Shown here: positions 8,131-14,018 of the stretch, piece by piece
Position numbering within the stretch: position 1 is the first letter of the stretch
How the letters are laid out: the number at the start of each line of letters is the position of its first letter
IMG/VR virus record: IMGVR_UViG_3300008114_001466
Coordinates: 1-25,416 of that record
Reading direction: 5' to 3' (one strand)
Length of the DNA: 25,416 nucleotides
From: a virus
Made by a program: the position numbers and the translations under genes
Notes under the pieces: generated by a model
Told to the model about the DNA's origin: nothing
The model's database searches: none
Seen by the model: only the letters and a program-made list of their open reading frames with translations

Positions 8131-9519
8131 TCACTCTTCGTCAGAAAAATCGCTGTGTAATTCATTAAATTTCTTCGCCAACGTTTTCTTTAACATACTC
8201 TCTCCAGCCTGCATTTGCTTCTTCAACAAAATACCCTTTGAGGAGTTTTCATCATATATTTCAATCTTACCGAGGCTAGTATTCATGTATACGGGAAGCG
8301 TAATACCGTCAGCCCCAAATCGATTCTTCATTAAGTGTGCACGACCTGTGTGATTGGCTTTATCTTCTAGCTTACGGGATAGGGAGATTACGAGGTCGGC
8401 GGTCATAATCTTATTGTAGGATTCGGAAATCTTATCGGCCTGAATGATGTCATCCTGAATACTAGAACGTTGAGTTTGTGAGGCCGTCCAACACGGAATA
8501 CCCAACTCACCACTCATTCCACGAATTTCTTCATAGATGGCACCCAACTCTTGATAACGGGCATCTGCTCTATCCACAGACCGCATCAAATCAGCGTAGT
8601 CAATCAACATAATATCCGGCTTCATCTTATTACCGATTAAGTGTTCAAGATGTGCTCGAAGTGTGTGTACAGTTACACTACGTGCAGGATAATACTTGAT
8701 AATAATATCGCCAGGTATGTTATCTACCATATCACGCACTTTATCTGGATGGCTTGTGATACTACCAGGTTCGATTCCCGTAAAGATGGTATCATATCGA
8801 AGCCCAACGTAATTTTCATTTAATTCAAGTGTATAGTGTACAACACGTTTTCCAGCTTTAGCAGCATTTGCTCCAATCGTAGCAAGCGCCCAACTCTTAC
8901 CAATACCAGAAGGTGCGGCAATGACTCCAAGCTCTCCAGCAGCCAATCCACCACCCGTGAACGCATCAATAGCGTCCCAACCCGTTGGTACACAAATACG
9001 AGAGACGCCAGCAAGACGCATCGCAATATCTTCTTTCCAATTATGTCCGATATTACGAGGTTGTCCTGCTCGGAGTGCCCCATCAATAATATTTTTGATT
9101 TCACCATATTGACCAACTTGCAAAAGATCAACAGATTTTACAATCGCAGACTTTAATGCTTGATTCTTTGCAAAGTCCAAGAAACTATCCTTAACGTATT
9201 CCAAATCATCATCGTTCTTTCTTTGGAATGCGGTACGAAGTTGCTCTTTTACAGCAACCTTCAAAACTTCATCCTTTTCCTTTTCTAACTCAAGCTTAAA
9301 AACCTCAAGTGTTGGAAGGGACTTGTAATTACCAAAATAATTTATAGTTTCTTCGACAATCCATTTACCAGCATCATTCTCAAAAAAGTTTGGATTCAAC
9401 ACATCAAGTGATTGCTGCAAAAATTCAGTAGATGACAAAATACATGCCATTACCTTTGCTTGAAATGAAGGACCAAACTTTGCTAGATTGTCTACGTTCG
9501 TATCATGCTGTGGAGTCAT
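8131..9519 (-). CDS. Replicative DNA helicase, DnaB/T4 gp41-type
   Basis: The hexameric 5'-3' replicative helicase, RecA-like SF4. In 462 residues, the N-terminal helical domain (1-160) is followed by the ATPase domain. Walker A is PSGIGKS (203-209), the catalytic Glu follows in HYTLELNE, Walker B is LIDYADL (305-311), and SASQTQR-type motif H4 appears as ASQTQR (346-351). The tail is lysine- and acid-rich. The ATG lies 17 bases inside the end of the upstream 5' nuclease gene, so the two are probably translationally coupled. No primase is visible in this window, so the gp61 partner must be elsewhere. Confidence 0.95.
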   Translation of the reverse strand: MTPQHDTNVDNLAKFGPSFQAKVMACILSSTEFLQQSLDVLNPNFFENDAGKWIVEETINYFGNYKSLPTLEVFKLELEKEKDEVLKVAVKEQLRTAFQRKNDDDLEYVKDSFLDFAKNQALKSAIVKSVDLLQVGQYGEIKNIIDGALRAGQPRNIGHNWKEDIAMRLAGVSRICVPTGWDAIDAFTGGGLAAGELGVIAAPSGIGKSWALATIGANAAKAGKRVVHYTLELNENYVGLRYDTIFTGIEPGSITSHPDKVRDMVDNIPGDIIIKYYPARSVTVHTLRAHLEHLIGNKMKPDIMLIDYADLMRSVDRADARYQELGAIYEEIRGMSGELGIPCWTASQTQRSSIQDDIIQADKISESYNKIMTADLVISLSRKLEDKANHTGRAHLMKNRFGADGITLPVYMNTSLGKIEIYDENSSKGILLKKQMQAGESMLKKTLAKKFNELHSDFSDEE

Positions 9520-10555
9520 TGTGGAACCTATTTAATGGTATAAAATTCTGAGCTATCCAACTGTCGTAATGTTGGAAACCTCCTAGTAACTTATTCTTCA
9601 TCATCAACTTTGTCAAGTCGTATTTACGCAACTCAACAGTATGATTATGAAACATATTCGCAACTTTTAAACGTGCATCGTTTGACATAATTCCTTCATG
9701 CAAGTTCATTAATACTATATTACGTTCAACTATATCTTTATTACCTAAAATGTTTTGTATCATCTTGGGTACTTTCTTTTCATTTGCATATTTTTGTTCA
9801 ATAAAATCAATAGAGATGGTTGCCGATGGATCTGCGATTTCTGGAATATACTTCTTTAATGTAGTTTCTCCAACGCCTTTTACTCCATCAATGTTATCAC
9901 TCTTGTCACCGTTTAATGCACGGAAGAAGTGAAAGTGTGCGGGATGAATACCATAATCTTCCAAGATAACATCCACATCAAATGTTTTCTTTTTAACAGG
10001 ATTATATACCTTGACGTTTTCACTTGCTAGCTGAAAGAAGTCTTTATCCGTTGAATAGATAATACTCTTCCCACCTTCTTGTGTAACCAGTTGTGAAAGA
10101 TATGCAATCACATCGTCTGCTTCCACGTTATCCAACGCAAGAATTGTCAACGGTAAACATTCTAACATTTCTATCAGAGTGACCAATTGCCACTTCATAT
10201 TTTCTTTTTCTTGCTCATCCGTTGTTAAATCATATGCACGATTCAAACGCACTGGTGGCTTTCGGTTTGCCTTGTACTGTGGGTATATCTTACGTCTGCG
10301 TTGACTTCCACCTTTCCCGTCAAACACGACAACACAACGTGTCGGTTTAAAGGTACGGATGGCAAGACCAAGACTCTTAAGAAATCCCATCATTCCACCA
10401 ATATGATTACCATCTTCATCCATCGAAGGAACAGCGGCATAAGAACGTATGAATAAATTCATCGCATCGATTAACAGGACATGGGAATTATATCCCATGC
10501 CCTGCTCGTCGTTTTCAAACTTCATATTTTGAAATATATCTTGTAAGTTAACCAT
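9503..10555 (-). CDS. FEN-family 5'-3' exonuclease / RNase H (T4 Rnh-like)
   Basis: A structure-specific 5' nuclease of the PIN/FEN family, expected to remove RNA primers from Okazaki fragments as T4 RNase H does. Its 350 residues show the metal-binding acidic set: D30 in LLIDAMN, D79 in VVFDGKG, E145-D147-D148 in VEADDVI, D170 and D172 in STDKDFF, and D217/D220 in NGDKSDN. The helix-hairpin-helix follows in DGVKGVGETTLKKY. The C-terminal third (250-350) is less conserved and may contact the SSB. The start overlaps the previous small gene by eight bases, and the gene sits directly before the helicase. T4 RNase H and the Pol I 5' domain are the closest known types; I cannot choose a finer subfamily. 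Confidence 0.93.
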   Translation of the reverse strand: MVNLQDIFQNMKFENDEQGMGYNSHVLLIDAMNLFIRSYAAVPSMDEDGNHIGGMMGFLKSLGLAIRTFKPTRCVVVFDGKGGSQRRRKIYPQYKANRKPPVRLNRAYDLTTDEQEKENMKWQLVTLIEMLECLPLTILALDNVEADDVIAYLSQLVTQEGGKSIIYSTDKDFFQLASENVKVYNPVKKKTFDVDVILEDYGIHPAHFHFFRALNGDKSDNIDGVKGVGETTLKKYIPEIADPSATISIDFIEQKYANEKKVPKMIQNILGNKDIVERNIVLMNLHEGIMSNDARLKVANMFHNHTVELRKYDLTKLMMKNKLLGGFQHYDSWIAQNFIPLNRFHNDSTA

Positions 10556-10769
10556 TTAGTAATTGCCTTGTGGTAGTACTTTTTGTTTCAGGAGAATATT
10601 TCCATCCGAACAAAAGTCTTACCATAAATTTATGAAACCAATTTGGATGCTTCTTATATACTGGAAATCGTGTACCACCGATATCCCAATGTCCCACATG
10701 CAACGCTGGAACAATAGCGGCATGTGAGAAATTGGAATAGGTCCGTGTATTATTCGTCGTCTGATGCAT
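10548..10769 (-). CDS. Small hypothetical protein between uvsX and the 5' nuclease
   Basis: I do not recognise this 73-residue protein. It fills the gap between uvsX and the nuclease exactly: the ATG lies 20 bases inside the uvsX end, and the stop overlaps the next start by eight bases. That arrangement argues that it is real. The middle is basic and aromatic (HPNWFHKFMVRLLFGWKY), with a hydrophobic patch that could be an amphipathic helix. The N-terminus is rich in Thr, Asn and His. A GTGAG seven to eight bases upstream may be the ribosome site. Its place among replication genes suggests a helper role, but no function can be assigned. Confidence 0.6.
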   Translation of the reverse strand: MHQTTNNTRTYSNFSHAAIVPALHVGHWDIGGTRFPVYKKHPNWFHKFMVRLLFGWKYSPETKSTTTRQLLNG

Positions 10770-11859
10770 CTGCGATACTCACTGCTTCAGGATCAAACTC
10801 ACTCTGATACTTCATAATTAACGAATCACAAATCTCGTTGTAGAGTAGTTCCTTACGTTCCATATCTGATTCAAGGAATCCTGCGAACTCCTTCGATTGG
10901 AATTTGGTTTCTTCACCCGTTTCAGGATCTTCATAGGTGTACCACGCACCAGCTTGCTTCACAAGCTTCAAATCCTTCATCATCTTAAGCCACGCACCCG
11001 TATCATCAATACCACGATTGAAGTAAATCTCAAACTCAGCAGTACGATGCGGCGGTCCCAAACGATTCTTCACAATGTTTGCTTTCACCTTTACACCAAT
11101 TACATCACCCGATGAGTTATTAATCTTTCCCATCAAATTCAATCGGAGACGAGTCGAAGCATGGAACGCAATCGCCTTACCACCCGAGGTTGTCCACGGG
11201 TCAGAGAATGCCATAGCGTTGAGCTTCTGACGGAGTTGATTGGTAAAGACGAGTGCAATCTTTTCTCTGCCAAGTAGGCCGGTAATCTTTCGCATCGCCT
11301 TACTGATGATGATAGCCTTGTCCGTTGCATACCCATCCTTACCGAAGTCGGCTTCCATTTCTTTCTTCGTCGAAGCTGCGGCAACAGAGTCCACGACAAT
11401 CGTAACCAACTTGTCCTTATCCTTTCCAGAACGGACTTTTTCAATAATTGTAGTAATTGCATCAAAGATTTCCTCAACAGTCTGGAGATGAACATAAACC
11501 AGCTTGTTCGTATCAATCCCAACTGCACGGAAGAACTCTGGATTGACTGCGGTTTCTGTGTCAATCAGAACACCAACACCACCGCGTTTCTGTGTGTTTG
11601 CAATGAGCTGTGCACCGAGTAGAGACTTACCACTACCTTCCAATCCCGTCAATTCGGTAATACGACCAACAGCGATACCACCATGCGGACGATTACTAAT
11701 AGCAACGTCAAGCATCGTAGCACCGGTAGAAATAAAATCTGTAAAGTCGGTAGGCGTTTCTTCACGACCATCAAGGAAGAATGCAATCTGGTCGCTGTCT
11801 TTAATGTGAAAACGCAAGGGTACCCCACAAATATAGTAGGGTACCACCTGCGTTGTCAA
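10750..11859 (-). CDS. uvsX: UvsX/RecA-family recombinase
   Basis: Strand-exchange ATPase for recombination-dependent replication and repair. It has up to 369 residues. Walker A is GLEGSGKS (72-79), a Glu follows in IDTETA (E102), Walker B ends at D157 in VVDSVAA, and the L2 DNA-binding region includes TNQLRQK and TTSGGKA (223-229). The C-terminal tail is acidic (ASDDE). The start is uncertain. The longest frame opens with TTG at 11859 with no ribosome site. Other candidates are GTG at 11847 and TTG at 11817, the latter with GGGG five bases upstream; there is no ATG before residue 49, which is inside the fold. A promoter-like element and a strong hairpin cover this region. The gene lies five bases after the SSB stop. 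Confidence 0.93.
   Translation of the reverse strand: MTTQVVPYYICGVPLRFHIKDSDQIAFFLDGREETPTDFTDFISTGATMLDVAISNRPHGGIAVGRITELTGLEGSGKSLLGAQLIANTQKRGGVGVLIDTETAVNPEFFRAVGIDTNKLVYVHLQTVEEIFDAITTIIEKVRSGKDKDKLVTIVVDSVAAASTKKEMEADFGKDGYATDKAIIISKAMRKITGLLGREKIALVFTNQLRQKLNAMAFSDPWTTSGGKAIAFHASTRLRLNLMGKINNSSGDVIGVKVKANIVKNRLGPPHRTAEFEIYFNRGIDDTGAWLKMMKDLKLVKQAGAWYTYEDPETGEETKFQSKEFAGFLESDMERKELLYNEICDSLIMKYQSEFDPEAVSIADASDDE
11819..11845 (-). promoter_or_regulatory. Inverted repeat at the 5' end of uvsX
   Basis: A 10-pair stem (one G-U) with a seven-base loop TATATTT. The arms are GGTACCCTAC and GTGGGGTACC on the minus strand. It lies 14 bases after the first base of the TTG start, or just before the alternative TTG at 11817. 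It also brackets the possible -10 element of the candidate uvsX promoter. It could act as RNA, controlling ribosome entry, or as DNA, as a repressor site. Confidence 0.6.
11830..11859 (-). promoter_or_regulatory. Candidate promoter at the start of uvsX
   Basis: TTGACA (11859 to 11854), an 18-base spacer, then TATATT (11835 to 11830), five of six to the -10 consensus. It shares the 10-mer ACACTTGACA and a CCCTAYTA stretch with the ssb promoter. The -35 box overlaps the first possible uvsX codons, so it can only serve uvsX if translation begins further in, for example at TTG 11817, or if it serves downstream genes. Not proven. Confidence 0.45.
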
Positions 11860-11864
11860 GTGTA

Positions 11865-12647
11865 TTAGTTAAATACTTCGTCGAATTCGTCAATCATATC
11901 TTTGACTGACGTTGACTTCTGCGTAGTCGCAGACTTTGTTGCTGTCACGGACTTTGGTTCGTCCTTAGCGACAGGCGCCGATACCGTTGCCTTACTATCA
12001 GGGTCAAGATAACGCTCGAGAGCGACCTTAAGCTCCTCATAAGTGGGTTCCTTAAAGATTGCACGAAGGTCGGGCTGATTCTCAAGGCATCCCTTGATCT
12101 TGTCAGCGGAATCCGAAAGCGGAGTCTGGTTCGGCTTTGGACGAACCATCGTCTTGGCGAAGTTCGTGTCGGACTTCTCCTGTGGGATATACTCAACCAC
12201 AATATCACGACCATTCTTTACGTCTGTGATGTCGCCGTAATCGGGGTCAGCGATGATAGAAAGAAGTTCCTGATAAACCGTCTTACCGAATGACATAAAT
12301 CGAACACCCTTCTCTTCCTCACCACGAACGACGATGGGAACAAAGGTACGGAGCTTCGGACGGAAAGGACGAGCCTGTGCGTAATCGTCTTTAGTACCTC
12401 CCGACGCAATCTCCTCAGCGAATTCCATAATCGGATCGCGATTACCATACGAGGTCGGGGAAAGATAGGTCTTGTTACCTAGATAATGAAAATACAGTTC
12501 AGCAAAAGGATTTTCCTTGTTTTCCTTCCACGGAACAATACGAACGACCGTCTTACCTTCGGTCGGCTTCCAAAGTGCTTCTGAACGTTCACCCTGGCGA
12601 TTAAACTGGTTAAGTTTAGCTTTTAGTGCGGCAATGTTTAGACTCAT
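11865..12647 (-). CDS. 32: Single-strand DNA binding protein, T4 gp32-like, without the zinc site
   Basis: Coats single-stranded DNA at the fork and in recombination, and contacts polymerase, helicase and recombinase. The call for this 260-residue protein rests on layout. It has a basic N-terminal segment (LKAKLNQFNRQGERSE), an OB-type core (residues 20-200) with FRPK and FVPIVVRG blocks, a Ser/Thr/Ala/Lys-rich linker (220-245) and an acidic C-terminal tail (DMIDEFDEVFN), as in gp32. The gene order ssb-uvsX fits too. T4 gp32 binds zinc through one His and three Cys; here the only cysteine is C187, so the site is missing. The start has a strong ribosome site, AAGGAG seven bases upstream, and its own promoter. 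It looks more GC-rich than the surrounding genes, and high expression is expected. Confidence 0.85.
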   Translation of the reverse strand: MSLNIAALKAKLNQFNRQGERSEALWKPTEGKTVVRIVPWKENKENPFAELYFHYLGNKTYLSPTSYGNRDPIMEFAEEIASGGTKDDYAQARPFRPKLRTFVPIVVRGEEEKGVRFMSFGKTVYQELLSIIADPDYGDITDVKNGRDIVVEYIPQEKSDTNFAKTMVRPKPNQTPLSDSADKIKGCLENQPDLRAIFKEPTYEELKVALERYLDPDSKATVSAPVAKDEPKSVTATKSATTQKSTSVKDMIDEFDEVFN

Positions 12648-12654
12648 TTTACTT

Positions 12655-12690
12655 CTCCTTAATGTTTAGTGTTTAGTGAGTTTACAACTC
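12655..12690 (-). promoter_or_regulatory. SSB mRNA leader: hairpin, ACTAAAC repeats and strong ribosome site
   Basis: The predicted leader starts near 12694. It contains a small hairpin (GAGTT-GTA-AACTC, 12690 to 12678), two direct ACTAAAC repeats (12677 to 12664), then ATTAAGGAG with AAGGAG at 12660 to 12655. T4 gp32 represses its own mRNA by binding a leader pseudoknot and the unstructured A/U-rich stretch beside it. This leader has a similar order, so autoregulation is plausible but inferred. Confidence 0.5.
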
Positions 12691-12712
12691 CCTATCAATA
12701 ATATTAATAGGG
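12690..12712. repeat. Inverted repeat around the ssb promoter -10
   Basis: CCCTAT and ATAGGG are separated by 11 bases, extendable to eight pairs with one G-T. The -10 hexamer lies inside the interval. Its position suits a repressor operator; as RNA, only its second half would lie in the transcript. Confidence 0.5.
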
Positions 12713-12729
12713 CCCTGCTTATATGTCAA
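12701..12729 (-). promoter_or_regulatory. Sigma70-type promoter for the ssb/replication operon
   Basis: A perfect -35 TTGACA (12729 to 12724), a 17-base spacer and TAATAT (12706 to 12701), four of six to the -10 consensus. It sits in the longest gap in the replication region, between the Ntn hydrolase stop and the ssb ribosome site. The start of transcription is expected near 12694. This type implies host RNA polymerase and early or middle expression. Confidence 0.75.
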
Positions 12730-12735
12730 GTGTGT

Positions 12736-13560
12736 TTAGCGATTATTTATCCAAAATACTCTTACTTTAATTTTTGATTGTCGGCCTTCTGGTAATTGAT
12801 TATTAAGACCGTGAAATTCTTCAATCTTACTACGAAATAAATATACTAACATTTCATTAGTATTCAAATTTAATACGATTTGGCTTGTGGTACTCATTTC
12901 CGCTGTATCACGTGCCATATTTAACATAGAATTTTTTGGGTAGAACGGTTGTCGAAGAGCACGCGCTATATCGTGATAATCATTAACTGCTGATAACTGT
13001 TTTTCTGCACTTATCTTACGAATCTTTGAAGATAAATATTTTATACCTTCTGTATATCCTGCGTCGGTATATAAGTGCCCGTGATTGGTACGAACAGTAA
13101 TATCTTCCATATTCAATGGTTTGATGCTCACCGCATGTCTTGACGTATTTTCTATGACCGCTCCTTGTCGAGCGTTTGCTACAATCGTGTGTCCCTTGAT
13201 GCCACCGTCAAATCCAGCCGCAGACTTTATGGCTCCTTTTAAATCTTTGTGACCTAACGCAGCCATAACGCGTGGAGCGTCTTGGGATTTTTGTCCAGAC
13301 TTTTTAACTAATTGTTTTTCTTTTTCGTCAAATCCTACCATCAATGCGGTATTTAAAATACCAATACCGTGTTCATTCATACCTTCAACCCATCCAGTTG
13401 TCATATCATGAAATAAACACACCTCGGTATTATCCACCAATCGTCGAACAATTTCAACTTGTGGGTTGTATGATCTATCACGATTCTTTGCTATAATGAC
13501 ATTAGAACCGATTGTAGATGCGGCTACAATACATTCCCCAAGATGTGATGGTGTGTTCAT
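12736..13560 (-). CDS. Cysteine-type Ntn hydrolase (choloylglycine hydrolase / acyltransferase-like)
   Basis: A 274-residue N-terminal-nucleophile amidohydrolase of the group that includes bile salt hydrolase, penicillin V acylase and C45 acyltransferases. C10 in GECIVAAS would become the N-terminal nucleophile after autocleavage of a nine-residue propeptide. AKNRD places D29 19 residues after C10, the spacing I recall for C2 and D21 in bile salt hydrolase. GMNEHGIGILNT (60-71) matches the GMNExGL...N block, and TNHGH near 158 is a typical later motif. There is no signal peptide, so it should act in the cytoplasm or be packaged. The gene lies six bases after the preceding stop and before the ssb promoter. 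The substrate cannot be read from the sequence; acyl amides, including acyl-homoserine lactones or lipid amides, are possibilities only. Confidence 0.75.
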   Translation of the reverse strand: MNTPSHLGECIVAASTIGSNVIIAKNRDRSYNPQVEIVRRLVDNTEVCLFHDMTTGWVEGMNEHGIGILNTALMVGFDEKEKQLVKKSGQKSQDAPRVMAALGHKDLKGAIKSAAGFDGGIKGHTIVANARQGAVIENTSRHAVSIKPLNMEDITVRTNHGHLYTDAGYTEGIKYLSSKIRKISAEKQLSAVNDYHDIARALRQPFYPKNSMLNMARDTAEMSTTSQIVLNLNTNEMLVYLFRSKIEEFHGLNNQLPEGRQSKIKVRVFWINNR

Positions 13561-13565
13561 ATGTT

Positions 13566-13967
13566 TTAACAGTCAATAATTTTAGATAATTTTGTATTAA
13601 TAGCCTTAAGTTTTCCGTAAGCTGTTACTAACACCATATTTTTTAACTCGGTCCAATCAATTTTGTACGATGTATCTAAAACGCCACCATTTTTTTGTTC
13701 TATCAATTTGTTGATTGCGTTTATAGTATAAATTGTATTTGTGTGCTTTTTTCTGTGTACTGAAATTGTTGACGGTGGTGGTGTTAACTTCAAGCTATCA
13801 CTCTTTGCAACGTTATACGTTAGAATGAGTTGTGAAGCATCTTCAACGTTTTCCAACAAATAGACTTTATTAAACATTAATTTATATGTAGCTTTTATGT
13901 CGTCTATTGTCTTTTCCAATCCGTCTACCGTTGTAAACGTACACAGTAGTTGGGTTTGTTCTTCCAT
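13566..13967 (-). CDS. Hypothetical protein, 133 residues
   Basis: I do not recognise this protein. It begins at ATG 13967 with AGG seven bases upstream (AATAGGTATAGAT). The N-terminal half is mixed helix and strand (DGLEKTIDDIKATYKLMF, LILTYNV). A proline-rich turn (TPPPST) precedes a basic HRKKH stretch and a helical C-terminal half ending in KLSKIIDC. No membrane segment or known catalytic motif is visible. It lies between the family A-type polymerase and the Ntn hydrolase, with a 51-base gap upstream that contains only AT-rich sequence. It is real by position, length and ribosome site, but no function can be given. Confidence 0.75.
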   Translation of the reverse strand: MEEQTQLLCTFTTVDGLEKTIDDIKATYKLMFNKVYLLENVEDASQLILTYNVAKSDSLKLTPPPSTISVHRKKHTNTIYTINAINKLIEQKNGGVLDTSYKIDWTELKNMVLVTAYGKLKAINTKLSKIIDC

Positions 13968-14018
13968 ATCTATACCTATTGAAAGAGAAATACTTCCAAT
14001 AAATATAATTTAGATATG

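Noticed and set aside
11139-12448. Several minus-strand frames of 76-141 residues inside uvsX and ssb, rich in Arg, Ser and Leu
   Set aside because: They are out-of-frame shadows of GC-richer genes; the uvsX and ssb frames have clear family motifs.
13968-14018. TTGACA followed by AT-rich sequence in the gap before the 133-residue gene
   Set aside because: No acceptable -10 hexamer at 16-19 bases; the TTGACA overlaps the end of the polymerase-like gene.
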